64,000 nt of DNA from Curvibacter lanceolatus ATCC 14669 (GCF_000381265.1 NZ_KB906264.1:124001-188000), one strand, 5' to 3'. Numbered from the stretch's first letter, positions 1 to 10,080 are shown. Notes: generated by a model from the letters alone, not told the origin. Numbers and translations are program-made.

Positions 1-312
1 GAAAAACAGGTCGTAGATGATGAAGCCCAGGTAGGACTTGCCGGCGCCGTGGTCCGCCAGCGTGGGGCCTTGCTCGGAGGCAGGCAGTTCCTGGAGCAGC
101 TTCTCGATGAACTGGAACAGGTGATAGACCTGCTTGAGCTTGCGACGCGAGTCCTGGTTCAGACGCCCCTCGCGGGTGAGGATGTGGAGCTCCTTGAGCA
201 GCTCGATCGACTGCCCGGGCTTGAGCTCGGCCGCCAGTGCGGCATCGGCATCCACCGACTTGCCCCCCTTTTTCGGGCGGGAGGCGTCGGGGCGTGAGGA
301 TTTCTGGGTCAT
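1..312 (-). CDS. class I SAM-dependent methyltransferase, N-terminal part (cut by window edge)
   Basis: The first 104 codons are visible and the rest lies left of the window. After a polar basic N-terminus there is a helical stretch (LKPGQSIELLKEL, then KLKQVYHLFQFIEKLL). It is followed by DHGAGKSYLGFIIYDLF, which looks like the SAM-binding motif I (D-x-G-x-G-K-x-Y-L) of the Methyltransf_32-type family. The start ATG at 312 overlaps the stop of the DUF1415 gene (ATGA), so the two are probably translated together as the tail of the dgt-side gene group. The substrate cannot be deduced: the catalytic part is outside the window. Confidence 0.7.
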   Translation of the reverse strand, partial: MTQKSSRPDASRPKKGGKSVDADAALAAELKPGQSIELLKELHILTREGRLNQDSRRKLKQVYHLFQFIEKLLQELPASEQGPTLADHGAGKSYLGFIIYDLFF

Positions 313-881
313 GGGGTTTCCGGGCTGGCGCCCACATTCAGGGCGGCCCAGCCGTCGTGGCCGAGTTTTTCCAGGGTTTCGATGTTGCGTTCGTAAATCA
401 TTTCCGCCTCGGGGAAGACGGCCACCGCGCGGTCAATGCTGGCTTCACGCAACAGGTGCAAGGTGGGGTACGGCCCGCGGTTGGTGCAGTTGCTGATGTC
501 GTCCGCCTGGGTGCCGGCAAACTGGAACTGCGGGTGAAAACTGGCCACCTGCAGGATGCCATCGAGCTCCAGCGACTCCAGCACTTCGTCGGCCAGGGCA
601 CAGAAATCGTTGAAATCGAGAAAGTCGGCCAGCGCGTCGGGCATGACCAGCAAGGTGGTGTCGCGCAGCTCGGGGTCGGCATCGGCCAAGGCCTGCAGCT
701 CGGTGGCCACCGTGGCCAGCAGGGCCTCGGCGTCGGTGCCGAAGTCGACCACGTAGTGGACCTGGTTCTTCACATGCACCGATTTGGCAAAAGGGCACAG
801 GTTCAGGCCGATGACGGCCCGCTCCAGCCAGCGCCGGGTATCGGCCACCGCCTGTTCACGGCGGGTTTCAAGGGAATTCAT
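309..881 (-). CDS. DUF1415 family protein
   Basis: 190 aa soluble protein. The N-terminus ETRREQAVADTRRWLERAV, then GLNLCPFAK, and the later SFHPQFQFAG and NRGPYPTLHLLRE segments are the signatures of the DUF1415 family, widespread in Proteobacteria. The conserved Cys-Pro-Phe and His-Pro-x-Phe motifs suggest a catalytic or redox role, but no function is established. Both ends overlap neighbours by 4 bp (878-881 and 309-312), which indicates one transcript with the upstream conserved protein and the downstream methyltransferase. Confidence 0.85.
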   Translation of the reverse strand: MNSLETRREQAVADTRRWLERAVIGLNLCPFAKSVHVKNQVHYVVDFGTDAEALLATVATELQALADADPELRDTTLLVMPDALADFLDFNDFCALADEVLESLELDGILQVASFHPQFQFAGTQADDISNCTNRGPYPTLHLLREASIDRAVAVFPEAEMIYERNIETLEKLGHDGWAALNVGASPETP

Positions 882-1525
882 AAAAAGGCTCCGGCCTGGC
901 CGACGATGAGGCGGGCCAGTTCGTCCAGCAGGACGCTGTTGATGCGTTGCACCGGGTGGCGCACCTGCGCCACCTCGAAGCCACGCAGGTTGGCGGCGCG
1001 AAAATGAACCTCGCCCGCCTCATGATCGGCCGTGGCACGCACGCTGCCAAAGGCCTGGGTCTGGTAATCGAAACGCAGTGCCAGCAGGCTGCTCTTCTCG
1101 GGGTGGCGCACTTCGTGGCGCTCATGCCGGATCTGGCCCAGCGAGAGCCGGTGGGTCACCCGCTCCAGATCGGGCGGAAAGTTGACGCTGACCGAGGTGG
1201 CCAGGGGCTTGCCTTCACGCGGGTTGATGGTCCAGCCCAGGGACAGGTGGTCGTACACCTCGCGGTTCATCCAGAACTTCTTGCGTGCATCAGAGCGGAA
1301 ATCCACCAGGCACATCTCGGGCCAGGCCTGGCGGTTGTCCAGCGACAGCGTGGGGCCCGGCGGCACGATCACATTGAGCTGCCGCGCCAATTCATTGAAG
1401 TAGCGCCAGATGGTCTCGCAGGCCTGCTCGGTTTGCGCGATGCGGCCGGCCAGATCCTGCTGCTGGGTGCTGCGCTGGCTTTGCAGGGCGTTGGCCTGGG
1501 ATTTGAGTTGGTCGAGAAAACTCAC
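878..1525 (-). CDS. conserved hypothetical protein, coiled-coil N-terminus
   Basis: 215 aa. It starts at a GTG (1525). Residues 1-35 are Gln-rich and likely coiled coil (LKSQANALQSQRSTQQQ). The rest is a mixed alpha/beta domain with conserved-looking PPGPTLSLDNRQ and FRSDARKKFWMNREVYDHLSL segments. There is no signal peptide or membrane segment. I recognise it only as a type of protein often found in Burkholderiales genomes; no function is known to me. It overlaps the DUF1415 gene by 4 bp and lies 70 bp downstream of the MFS gene. Confidence 0.7.
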   Translation of the reverse strand: MSFLDQLKSQANALQSQRSTQQQDLAGRIAQTEQACETIWRYFNELARQLNVIVPPGPTLSLDNRQAWPEMCLVDFRSDARKKFWMNREVYDHLSLGWTINPREGKPLATSVSVNFPPDLERVTHRLSLGQIRHERHEVRHPEKSSLLALRFDYQTQAFGSVRATADHEAGEVHFRAANLRGFEVAQVRHPVQRINSVLLDELARLIVGQAGAFL

Positions 1526-1595
1526 CGTTTCACCGTGATGGGGCAGAGCCGGCCATTTTAGGGTGCTGGCCCGTGCACAGGCGGCAATCCCGACT

Positions 1596-2792
1596 TCAGC
1601 GGCGCGGCCGCAAGCGGCTCAGGCCCTGGGCCAGTGCGATACCGGCCAGCGAGCACAGGCCGGTGATCACCCAGGTCCACTGCCAGCCGCCCACCCGGGC
1701 CGCCAGCAGCCCGACCAGCGGGGGCGACAAAAACTGGCCCAGCGAGGAGCACTGCTGCATCCAGCCGACGGTGGTGGAGATCGTGTCGTCGTCGGGGGCA
1801 TGGCGCACGGCCTGCGCAAACAGAGTGCCCGGGATGATGCCGCCGACCATCGAGAAGCACAGCACAGCCCCCATGCGCGCCGGCAGGCCCAGGGGCCAGA
1901 CATCCTGGAACGCCAGCCAGGCCCCCAAGGCCATCACCGCGTAACCGGCGCTGAGCAGGCGCGCCGGCGCCACGCCCCGGGCCTGCAGCGGCCCCGACGC
2001 CAGGTTGCCCGGCATGTTGACCGCGGCCAGACCGGCCGTGATCCAAGCCACCGCAGCCGGCGACCAACCCGCCTGATGCACGATGGAGGGCAGAAAGCCG
2101 ATCACGGCCAGCCATTGCCCTGAATACACCGCAAAAGCCCCCGCCACCAGCCAGGGCCCGGCACTGGTCCAGGTGCGGCGCAGGCGCGCGGCCAGTGCGG
2201 GCCATTTCAGGCCGGCGCCTGCCAAGGGGTCTCGCGGGACCACGGCGAGCACCCACCCTGCCATGGCGCCGGTACACGCCGCCGCCAGCCACCACCAGGC
2301 GGCCCAGCCCAAAGCCGGAATCAGCGCCGGCCCGAGCAGCAAGGCCATGGCTGTGGCCCAGGGCATGTACGTCCCCCAAACCCCCAACATCAAAGGCATG
2401 CGTGCCGGCTGCACCAGGCGCCGCACCAGGGCGGCGGCAGGCATGGTGGCCATCAGAAAACCAAAGCCCTCCAGCGCCCGCAAAGCCAGCAAGGCCTCGA
2501 AACCCGGGCCCAAAGGCCCCAGGGCGCTGGCCAGCGTGAGCACCAGCAGACCGGTCAGCATGCAGCGGCGCAGGCCCCATCCATCGGCAAACACCCCCAT
2601 CACGGCGCCCAGCAGCATGCCCGCCCCCTGGACGGTAGACAACAACCAGCCCGCCTGGGCCAGGGACAGGCCCAGCGATTCGCGCAGCGTGGGCAAGGCC
2701 GGGGCCAGCTTGGCGACGTGCAGCGCCGCCGCCACGCCGGCCAGAATCACCACCCCAGCAGGCGCGGGCAGCCAAGACCGTGGCGCACTCAT
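1596..2792 (-). CDS. MFS transporter (CynX/NimT-like)
   Basis: 398 aa, almost entirely hydrophobic with about 12 predicted membrane segments. The first segments carry typical major facilitator features: a GMLLGAVMGVFADGWGLRR loop between TM2 and TM3, and LRALEGFGFLMATMPAAALVRR around TM4/5. The overall composition resembles the cyanate/nitroimidazole (CynX/NimT) branch, so export or uptake of a small organic anion is possible; the substrate is unknown. The start ATG overlaps the dgt stop by 4 bp, so it is co-transcribed with dgt and aroB. Confidence 0.8.
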   Translation of the reverse strand: MSAPRSWLPAPAGVVILAGVAAALHVAKLAPALPTLRESLGLSLAQAGWLLSTVQGAGMLLGAVMGVFADGWGLRRCMLTGLLVLTLASALGPLGPGFEALLALRALEGFGFLMATMPAAALVRRLVQPARMPLMLGVWGTYMPWATAMALLLGPALIPALGWAAWWWLAAACTGAMAGWVLAVVPRDPLAGAGLKWPALAARLRRTWTSAGPWLVAGAFAVYSGQWLAVIGFLPSIVHQAGWSPAAVAWITAGLAAVNMPGNLASGPLQARGVAPARLLSAGYAVMALGAWLAFQDVWPLGLPARMGAVLCFSMVGGIIPGTLFAQAVRHAPDDDTISTTVGWMQQCSSLGQFLSPPLVGLLAARVGGWQWTWVITGLCSLAGIALAQGLSRLRPRR

Positions 2793-3988
2793 GAGAGCAG
2801 ACGCTGGCCGGTCAGGCGTTCGTGCTCACGCAAGGCGAATCGGTCCGTCATGCCGGCAATGAAGTCGGCCACGGCCCGCGGCACATCGGGGCGCCGCGCA
2901 AAGCGTTCGCGCATCTCGGCCGGTCGGGCCAGGTAGATGTCGAAGAGCTCGCGCACCACCTGTCGGGCCCGGCCCGTGGTCTCCATCACACTGGGGTGGC
3001 GGTACAGGTTCTTGAACAGAAACTGCTTGAGCTGGGTGGATTCGGCCCGCATGGCCGGTGTGAAGCACAGCAAGGGTGGCAGGTGCCGGACCGCGTCGAC
3101 GCTGGCCGGTGCGCTGTGGGCCAGGGCCGCACGGGTGGCATCAATCACGTCATACACCTGCTGGCTCAGCATGCGCCGGATGGCCTCGTACAGCAGACGC
3201 CGCCCCGCCCCAGGCTCGGCCAGGGTCGGGAACTCATCCAGCGTCTGCTGGCGGAAGCGTTCGAACAGCGGCACCGCCTGCAATTGATCGAGGGTGATCA
3301 GGCCCGAGCGCACGCCATCGTCGATGTCGTGGGCGTTGTAGGCGATCTCGTCGGCCAGGTTGCACAACTGGGCTTCCAGGCTGGGCTGGGTGCGCTCCAG
3401 AAAGCGGTGCCCCACCCCACCGGGCTCGCGCTGCTCCAGCTTGCGCGCATTGGCGGCCGAGCAGTGCTTGAGAATGCCCTCACGGGTTTCGAAGCTGAGG
3501 TTCAGGCCGTTGTAGCGCGGGTAACGCTCTTCCAGTTCATCGACCACGCGCAGGCTCTGCAGGTTGTGCTCAAAGCCGGCCTCAGCGTCTGGCCCCTGTT
3601 GAGCGCGCACGCACTCATCGAGCGCATCCTGCCCGGCGTGACCGAAGGGGGTGTGGCCCAGGTCATGGGCCAGGGCGATCGCCTCCACCAGGTCTTCGTT
3701 CAGGCCCAGAGAACGCGCCACCGAACGCCCCAGCTGCGCCACCTCCAGTGAGTGCGTCATGCGGGTGCGGAACAGGTCACCTTCGTGATTCAGAAACACC
3801 TGGGTCTTGTAGACCAGGCGGCGAAAGGCGGTGGAGTGGACGATGCGGTCCCGGTCGCGCTGGAACTCCGAACGCGTCGGAGCCGGCACCTCGGGATGCA
3901 GGCGTCCCCGGCTCTGGCTGGGGTGACAGGCATAAGGTGCCAGGGCCTGCTCCCCAGGCGCTGGCAGGCTCAGGGGCAGCGCCGACAT
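2789..3988 (-). CDS. dgt: deoxyguanosinetriphosphate triphosphohydrolase-like protein
   Basis: 399 aa, cytosolic HD-domain enzyme that hydrolyses dNTPs (classically dGTP) to the nucleoside and triphosphate. The metal site is visible: His79 in RTRMTHSLEV, His108-Asp109 in AHDLGHTPFGHAGQDAL, and a downstream Asp in DEIAYNAHDIDDG. The N-terminal FQRDRDRIVHSTAFRRL is the usual dGTPase nucleic-acid-facing segment. Length fits the short (about 380-400 aa) dGTPase-like class. It sits 3 bp after aroB, an arrangement common in Burkholderiales. Confidence 0.92.
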   Translation of the reverse strand: MSALPLSLPAPGEQALAPYACHPSQSRGRLHPEVPAPTRSEFQRDRDRIVHSTAFRRLVYKTQVFLNHEGDLFRTRMTHSLEVAQLGRSVARSLGLNEDLVEAIALAHDLGHTPFGHAGQDALDECVRAQQGPDAEAGFEHNLQSLRVVDELEERYPRYNGLNLSFETREGILKHCSAANARKLEQREPGGVGHRFLERTQPSLEAQLCNLADEIAYNAHDIDDGVRSGLITLDQLQAVPLFERFRQQTLDEFPTLAEPGAGRRLLYEAIRRMLSQQVYDVIDATRAALAHSAPASVDAVRHLPPLLCFTPAMRAESTQLKQFLFKNLYRHPSVMETTGRARQVVRELFDIYLARPAEMRERFARRPDVPRAVADFIAGMTDRFALREHERLTGQRLLS

Positions 3989-3991
3989 GGC

Positions 3992-5110
3992 TCAGGCCAC
4001 CACGCAGCTGGCGTCAATCACCTCGCGCACCAGGGCGTCGGGTGCGCCACGCACCGTGGCCTGGCCCGGGCCGTCGATCAGCACGAACTTGATCTCGCCG
4101 GCTTCAGACTTCTTGTCGACCCGCATCAGCGCCAGGTAACGCCCGGCGTTGTCGGCCGCATCCAGCACCGGCGCCACCACGGGCAGGCCGGCAGCGGCAA
4201 TCAGGGTGGTCAGGCGGGCCACCCAGGCCGCATCCACCAAGCCCAGGCGTTGCGACAGGCGCGCCGCCATGACCATCCCGCAACCCACGGCCTCGCCGTG
4301 CAGCCATTCACCATAGCCCAGGCCCGCCTCGATCGCATGGCCAAAAGTATGGCCGAAGTTGAGGATGGCACGCAGGCCCGATTCACGTTCGTCCACGCCC
4401 ACCACATGGGCCTTGATCTCGCAACTGCGGCGCACGGCATGGGCCAGCAGGTCGAGCTCGCGGCGGCGCAGGCCCGCCATGTGGGCTTCGATCCAGTCCA
4501 GGAAGGCGGTGTCAGCAATCGGGCCGTACTTGATGATCTCGGCCAGGCCGGCGCTGAGCTCGCGCTCGGGCAATGTGGCCAGGGTGGCCAGGTCGCAGAT
4601 CACACGCTGGGGCTGGTAGAACGCGCCGATCATGTTCTTGCCCAGGGGGTGGTTGATGGCGGTCTTGCCGCCCACTGAAGAATCGACCTGCGCCAGCAAG
4701 GTGGTCGGCACCTGCACAAAGGGCACACCGCGCATGTAGGCCGCCGCAGCAAAGCCGGTCATGTCACCCACCACGCCGCCACCCAGGGCGTAGACCACCG
4801 TCTTGCGGTCGCAGCCATGGCCCAACAAGGCGTCGAAGACCAGGTTCAGGGTTTCCCAGGTCTTGAAGGCCTCACCATCGGGCAGAACCACCTCATGCAG
4901 TTGAGCATGGTGCCCAGCCAGGGCCTGCTTCAGTTGGGACAGGTACAGCGGCGCCACCGTGGTGTTGGTGACGATCAGGGCCGAGCTGCTGGCCGGCAGG
5001 CCTTCGTAGGCGTCGGCCCGGCCCAGCAGGCCGGAGCCGATCAGGATGTCGTAGCTGCGATCGCCCAACTCAATCGAAATACGGGCGGCAGGTGCGGGCT
5101 GAGACGTCAT
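3992..5110 (-). CDS. aroB: 3-dehydroquinate synthase
   Basis: 372 aa with the chosen ATG at 5110. It converts DAHP to 3-dehydroquinate (second step of the shikimate pathway) using NAD+ and a divalent metal. Visible family motifs are [16 protein letters not shown] (NAD binding), [20 protein letters not shown] (substrate-binding Lys) and [11 protein letters not shown] (metal His pair). An in-frame extension upstream to 5185 is possible, but it lacks family similarity and would exceed the normal length. It follows aroK, with a 121-bp gap that holds no recognisable gene. Confidence 0.95.
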   Translation of the reverse strand: MTSQPAPAARISIELGDRSYDILIGSGLLGRADAYEGLPASSSALIVTNTTVAPLYLSQLKQALAGHHAQLHEVVLPDGEAFKTWETLNLVFDALLGHGCDRKTVVYALGGGVVGDMTGFAAAAYMRGVPFVQVPTTLLAQVDSSVGGKTAINHPLGKNMIGAFYQPQRVICDLATLATLPERELSAGLAEIIKYGPIADTAFLDWIEAHMAGLRRRELDLLAHAVRRSCEIKAHVVGVDERESGLRAILNFGHTFGHAIEAGLGYGEWLHGEAVGCGMVMAARLSQRLGLVDAAWVARLTTLIAAAGLPVVAPVLDAADNAGRYLALMRVDKKSEAGEIKFVLIDGPGQATVRGAPDALVREVIDASCVVA

Positions 5111-5231
5111 CGGAATCCATCCAGGAAAAGTCGGTGAGAAGGCGATCAAAAAGGCCGAGAAACAGCGGCGGTCGGACCGCAACAAGCACGTTGAGCGCCC
5201 GCGCAGGCGGTTGAACCACCGCCGGCCAGCC

Positions 5232-5771
5232 TCAGAGTTTAGGCGCTGAGGCGGAAACCCCAGGGGACGCGAGGTCGAGTTGCATCGAAATCATGTTGAC
5301 CAGGGCGGCCACGCTGGGTCGCCCGGTCTCCACCACAAAGCCGGCCGCTTCGCGGTAAAGCGGGTCGCGCTCGGCATAAAGCTCCTTGAGCTTGCGCAGC
5401 GGATCGGCCACCTGCAACAAGGGGCGGGTGGTGTCGTGGCGCAGGCGGCGGTAGATGTCTTCGGGGCTGGCGCGCAGGTAAATCACACAAGGCGCGGCAC
5501 GCAGCAGCTCACGGTTGGCCGGGCGCAGAACGATCCCGCCGCCAGTGGAAACCACGCCGTGCTCATTGGACAGGCATTCAGCCAGGGCCTGCTGCTCGCG
5601 CTCACGAAAGGCGGCCTCGCCCTGGGCTTCGAAATACTCGCGGATCGAACACCCTAGCCGCGACTCCAGCAAGTGATCGGTGTCGAAAAAGGACACCCCC
5701 AGCCGCCGCGCCAGTTGGCGCCCGACAGTTGATTTGCCGGAGCCCGGCATGCCGATCAGGACACAAAGCAT
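5232..5771 (-). CDS. aroK: shikimate kinase
   Basis: 179 aa from the ATG at 5771. It phosphorylates shikimate at the 3-hydroxyl with ATP. The Walker A loop GMPGSGKST lies at the N-terminus, followed by FFDTDHLLE (substrate Asp), the STGGGIVL motif of the shikimate-binding loop, and RPLL in the lid. A longer in-frame start at 5807 would add 12 residues before the first beta strand; the shorter start matches the family. It is directly upstream of aroB and separated from the pil operon by the terminator at 5818-5849. Confidence 0.95.
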   Translation of the reverse strand: MLCVLIGMPGSGKSTVGRQLARRLGVSFFDTDHLLESRLGCSIREYFEAQGEAAFREREQQALAECLSNEHGVVSTGGGIVLRPANRELLRAAPCVIYLRASPEDIYRRLRHDTTRPLLQVADPLRKLKELYAERDPLYREAAGFVVETGRPSVAALVNMISMQLDLASPGVSASAPKL

Positions 5772-5817
5772 GAGTTTCGAAGTTGGCCCGGGCCCGCACC
5801 AGCGCAAGCCGCAAAAA

Positions 5818-5849
5818 TGAAAACGCCTGGCAACCGAGGTTGCCAGGCG
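5818..5849 (-). terminator. Rho-independent terminator of the pil operon
   Basis: CGCCTGGCAACC (5824-5835) and GGTTGCCAGGCG (5838-5849) form a perfect 12-bp inverted repeat. Read on the minus strand, the hairpin is followed by TTTTCATTTTT. It lies 37 bp past the stop of the Ig-like lipoprotein gene. Confidence 0.9.
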
Positions 5850-5885
5850 GTTGGATGCCCTGAGTTTAGTGGCTCGCGGCAGTCT

Positions 5886-7901
5886 TCAGAACTTGTAGGT
5901 CCCGGTTGTGACCGACCCGGCGGGCGTGGTCACCGTGAAAGACAAAGTGCAAGAAGTGGGGGAATCAGAAAACGACACCGCCACAGTGACCGGATAGATC
6001 GAGTCAGGCGTCTTGCCTCTGGACAAGGTGACCTTCGGCGTCGTGGTCACGGTTGAAGGGCAGGACATCGAACCGGTCAGCACGCTGTTGCTTGGCATGG
6101 CGTTGCCCAAGTCATCCGCAACCTGAATTGTGATACCTGATGTGGACGAATTGGAAGATGTCAGGGTCGCATAGGAACTGGACCAGTTCATGGTCACCCC
6201 AAGACGGACTCTGATGGAACTTGTCCAGGCGTTGTCGCAGGTGTTCGGAATCATGTAGGGAATGACCGTGGAATTGGTCACCGCGCAGGCGACCGTACCA
6301 ATGGTTCCTCCCGCGATGGGTTGATCTGTCGCAGCGCTGTAGGCCGAGGCCTTGGCATCCTTGGGCAGGTAGGCTTGGCCTTCGTCGTAGAAAGACTCCC
6401 CGAGGTCGTATTGGTTGTTGCCGTTCGCATCCACGAAGTCTTCTTCGCCATCGAGGTAGGCCAGCACCGTGAACCAACCGTTGGAAGGCCGCGCCGCCGC
6501 GGAGGTCCATACCGCGGTGCACTGCGAGGCACTGTTGACGATCGCCACGGTACAGGCCCCTGAGATTTGACCATGCGAGGCAATCAGATTCACCACCGTG
6601 CCAGCGGGAATCGGATTGCCCATGCGATCAGACAAAAGCACCGTGATGGTGGCCTGAACACCCTGGATGATCGACGCTCCCCCCGGAGATGCCTCAACAC
6701 TCAGAGGCGCCGAAGCAATGGAGGAGCGCAACTGGGTCGGCCGACCATTGGTCACAGCCAGCCCCACGGATGTGGCCGTGAGACTGCTGTTGGAGGCGGC
6801 GGTCGCCGTGACCAACACGGGGGTCGGCAAGGTGCCTGAGGCGACGTTGATGGAGACCAGGCCATTCTGATCCGTGACCAAGGTCTGAACGCCGGTGCTG
6901 GTCGTCCCATTGACGACAAAGGCAACGCCAGCGCTGATCGATTGAGCGTTCAGGCTCAAATTGACCGACTGCCCGGACACGCCCACACCCTGGCCGTTCG
7001 CCAGTTTGAAGACGACGGTCGACAGTTTGGTGCCGGTGCTCGCATTGCTGACCACGATCGAGGTGGGTGTCGCAGAGACGAACGACAGCGAGGCAGCCAC
7101 GCTGGCGGAAGTGACTTGATAGGACACCGCAGAAGAGGAGTAGGAGGTGCCGTTCACCGACGCAGAGGCCTGGACGCTGCCCGCCCCTGTGAGAGTCAGC
7201 GGCACGATCTGTACCGTGGCCACACCATTGGCATCCGTCAATGCGCTGGTCGGCGAAATGGTGGCCAGCGTAGCGTCGGTCGTGAAGTTCACCACCAGAT
7301 TCGAGATTGGCGCGCTGGTGGCATCCAGCACTGTCACCTTGGCCTTGTAGTTGGAGCCCGTCAAGAAAGTACGAGGCGTGGACAACGCAACACCGGATGA
7401 ATCCGTCAGCGCCAAAGACAGCGTCGGCGTACCGGTCGCCGCGGACGGGGTGACCTGGTAGGAGGCAGCCGTCCCGGTGATGGCGGTCGCCGTGGTCGAA
7501 CCTGAAGCCATGTAGGACATCGAAGCCCCCACCGATCCTGCTCCTGCAACGGACAAGGGGGTCATCTTGACGCTGGCCACACCCGTCGAATCCGTCAGCG
7601 CCGTGGGAGCTGCCAGGGTCACCAGAGTGCTGTCAGTGGTGAATGTGATCACTTGGTTGGCAATCGGGTTGCCCGACGAATCAAGCGCCTTGGCCTGTGC
7701 CAGGTAGAACAGGCCGGCCTTGAGTGTGTGCGGCGTAGCCAGCGCTGCGCCCGACGAATCCGTGAGCGTGACCACCAAGGTGGCCTTGGTGGTTGAACCC
7801 GACGAACCGCTGCTGGCCGTGCCGGCACTGCCACCGCCACCGCCACAGGCGGCCAGCAAGGACGCCGTCAGCAGAACAAAAAGAAATTTCAAATACTTCA
7901 C
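5886..7901 (-). CDS. Ig-like (Big_1-type) domain lipoprotein at the end of the pil operon
   Basis: About 671 aa. The N-terminus KYLKFLFVLLTASLLAACGGGGG is a lipoprotein signal with lipobox LAAC, so the mature protein is lipid-anchored in the envelope. It is followed by at least two clear repeats of a bacterial Ig-like (invasin/intimin Big_1) domain, with pattern TLTDSSGxAL...ITFTTDSTLxT...LTDxxGVAxVxxxPL. Further degenerate Ig-like domains follow. A 12-residue EF-hand-like loop (DANGNNQYDLGE) lies in the C-terminal half. Start choice: a strong GGAGGT lies immediately before the ATG at 7907 but 7 bp from the in-frame GTG at 7901, so I prefer GTG. It is 15-21 bp downstream of pilQ, hence the last gene of that operon; a surface adhesion or pilus-associated role is inferred. 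Confidence 0.75.
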   Translation of the reverse strand: MKYLKFLFVLLTASLLAACGGGGGSAGTASSGSSGSTTKATLVVTLTDSSGAALATPHTLKAGLFYLAQAKALDSSGNPIANQVITFTTDSTLVTLAAPTALTDSTGVASVKMTPLSVAGAGSVGASMSYMASGSTTATAITGTAASYQVTPSAATGTPTLSLALTDSSGVALSTPRTFLTGSNYKAKVTVLDATSAPISNLVVNFTTDATLATISPTSALTDANGVATVQIVPLTLTGAGSVQASASVNGTSYSSSAVSYQVTSASVAASLSFVSATPTSIVVSNASTGTKLSTVVFKLANGQGVGVSGQSVNLSLNAQSISAGVAFVVNGTTSTGVQTLVTDQNGLVSINVASGTLPTPVLVTATAASNSSLTATSVGLAVTNGRPTQLRSSIASAPLSVEASPGGASIIQGVQATITVLLSDRMGNPIPAGTVVNLIASHGQISGACTVAIVNSASQCTAVWTSAAARPSNGWFTVLAYLDGEEDFVDANGNNQYDLGESFYDEGQAYLPKDAKASAYSAATDQPIAGGTIGTVACAVTNSTVIPYMIPNTCDNAWTSSIRVRLGVTMNWSSSYATLTSSNSSTSGITIQVADDLGNAMPSNSVLTGSMSCPSTVTTTPKVTLSRGKTPDSIYPVTVAVSFSDSPTSCTLSFTVTTPAGSVTTGTYKF

Positions 7902-7922
7902 AAACATACCTCCATCCCCAAA

Positions 7923-10080
7923 TCAACGGTTGGTCGCACGATCGGACACCATCTTCGGGGTGATGAACACCAGCATTTCCTGCTTGTTGACCGACTTGGT
8001 TTTGGTCTTGAACAGATTCCCCATCACAGGGATGTCACCCAGGACTGGCACCTTGGCCTCGCTATCCGACTCGGTCAATTCAAAAATGCCGCCGATGACC
8101 ACCGTGCCGCCATTCTCGACCAGCACCTGGGTCTTGATGTGCTTGGTGTTGATGGCGATGCCTTGGGCGGTTGTTTCACCCTTGCTGTCCTTGTTGATGT
8201 CCAGCTCCAGAATGATGTTGCCTTCGGGCGTGATCTGGGGGGTCACTTCCAGCTTCAGGTTGGCCTTGCGGAAGGCCACCGACGTGGCGCCGCTCGAGGT
8301 CGCCTGTTGATAGGGGAATTCCGTGCCTTGCTCGATCAGCGCCTTGGTCTGGTCGGCCGTGATGACACGCGGGCTGGACACCACCTTGCCCTTGCCATCG
8401 GCCTCCAGGGCCGAGATTTCCAGGTTCAAAAAGCGATTGGCGGCCGAGTTGAAGATCGACAGCGCAAACGAAGAGGCTGTATAGCCACCCTGACCCGTGG
8501 CGGGCAGATTCACAAAGCTGGTGTTCGTGGTGGTCATGACGTTGGAGCTCTCCGTGGTGGTGGAGGACACCGCGTCATACGATCCCCCAATGGCCACTCG
8601 ATTACCGTTGCCAACCGAGTAACCAGCATCGCCGCCACGCACGCCGCGCAAGTCACTGCCGCCCAAGCGGACCCCCAGAGAACGGCCAAAGGTATCCGAC
8701 GCCTCGACGATGCGGGCTTCAATCAGGACCTGCCGCACCGGAATGTCGAGCTTGGTCAGCAACTCCTGAACCTCATTGAGCTTCTTGGCAGTGTCGGTCA
8801 CGAACAACTGGTTGGTGCGAGGCTCGGCAATCACACTGCCGCGTTCAGACAGGAAACGGGTCACGCCACCAACGGCGCCCCCCCAAAGCAGCGCCGACAG
8901 CGGCGCCACGCAACTGCACCACCATGTCGGTCGCTCGGGCGTAATTGAGCTGGAACGACTGCGTGCGAAGTGGCTCCAGCCGTTCGATGGCCTGCAGCGC
9001 CTCCAAGTCTTTCTTGGTGCGGGCATCCAGCTCATCCCGTGGCGCGATCCAGAGCACATTGCCGGCCTTGCGCATGCCAAGCCCCTTGGAGTCCATGATG
9101 ATCTGCAGCGCCTGGTCCCAAGGCACATCCTTGAGCCGCAGGGTGAGGTTGCCCGACACGGTGTCGGAGGTGACGATGTTGAAATTGGTGAAATCTGCGA
9201 TCACCTGCAGCAGAGATCGGACATCGATGCTCTGGAAGTTGAGGGACAGCTTCTCGCCCGAGTAGGCAGGCCCCTGCAGCAGCTTGCTGGTGTCCACTTT
9301 CTTGAGCCGCACCTCGACCACGAACTGGTCATCGCTCTGGTAGGCCGAATGCTCCCAGTCGCCCTTGGGCTCGATCAGCACACGTACGCGGTCGCCCACT
9401 TGGGTGGAGGTGATCAGTTGCACCGGCGTGCCAAAGTCCGACACATCAATGCGCCGACGCAGGCCTTCCGGCAGCGAGGATTTCTGGAACTCGACCACCA
9501 GACTCTGACCTTGTACCTTGAGATCCACCCCGGTCTGGTTGTTGGGCAGACTGACCACCACGCGACCCGCACTGTCATTTCCGCGGCGGAAATCGATGTC
9601 CTTGAGCGGCAGCACGTCGGCGTTGTGCGACTCCGCAAAGGCCGACGAGACCGTGGTGCCGGACGGCGTGCTGGACGCCGCCGGTTCAAAGGTAACCAGA
9701 ACCGACTTGCCCACCACCTGGGTGCTGTAGGCCTGATACCGCTTCAGGTTCAGGACCATCCGGGTGCGATCCGAGGCCTGGATCACATTGACGGACTTGA
9801 TATTGCCCTGGGTGAATTCGACCACGTTCTTCTGCAATGCACTCCCGACCACGGGCAGGTCGAGTGCGACGCGGGCCGGCGACTGGATGCCAAACCCGTT
9901 CAGGCGGAAAGTCACAGCTTCGGAAAAATCAAATCGGACCACTTCGGCGCCGGAGTGGGAGGAAACCGATATGGCCTTCAGGGTCTGAGTCTCCTGGGCC
10001 CTCAAACCGCCAACCGAAGCCACCAGGCCCAGCGAGAAAATCAGCCGTAGCGCCAACTTTATAAATTGATTCATTTTCAT
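7923..10080 (-). pseudogene. pilQ: type IV pilus secretin PilQ, interrupted by a +1 frameshift
   Basis: The gene encodes the outer-membrane secretin through which the type IV pilus exits. Upstream part (10080 to about 8878): signal peptide, AMIN-type beta domains, and the STN/secretin N domain (KLSLNFQSIDVRSLLQVIADF, then DVPWDQALQIIMDSKGLG). Downstream part (about 8884 to 7923), in another frame: the rest of the N1 domain and the secretin domain, ending with VPVLGDIPVMGNLF and LVFITPKMV. The two frames meet at a run of seven G on the coding strand (8878-8884). With six G the reading continues cleanly as ALGGAVGGV into TRFLSERG, giving one protein of 718 aa. Total length 2158 nt is 3n+1, which agrees with one extra base. 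It may be a true mutation, a slippage-switched allele, or a sequencing error. Confidence 0.9.
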
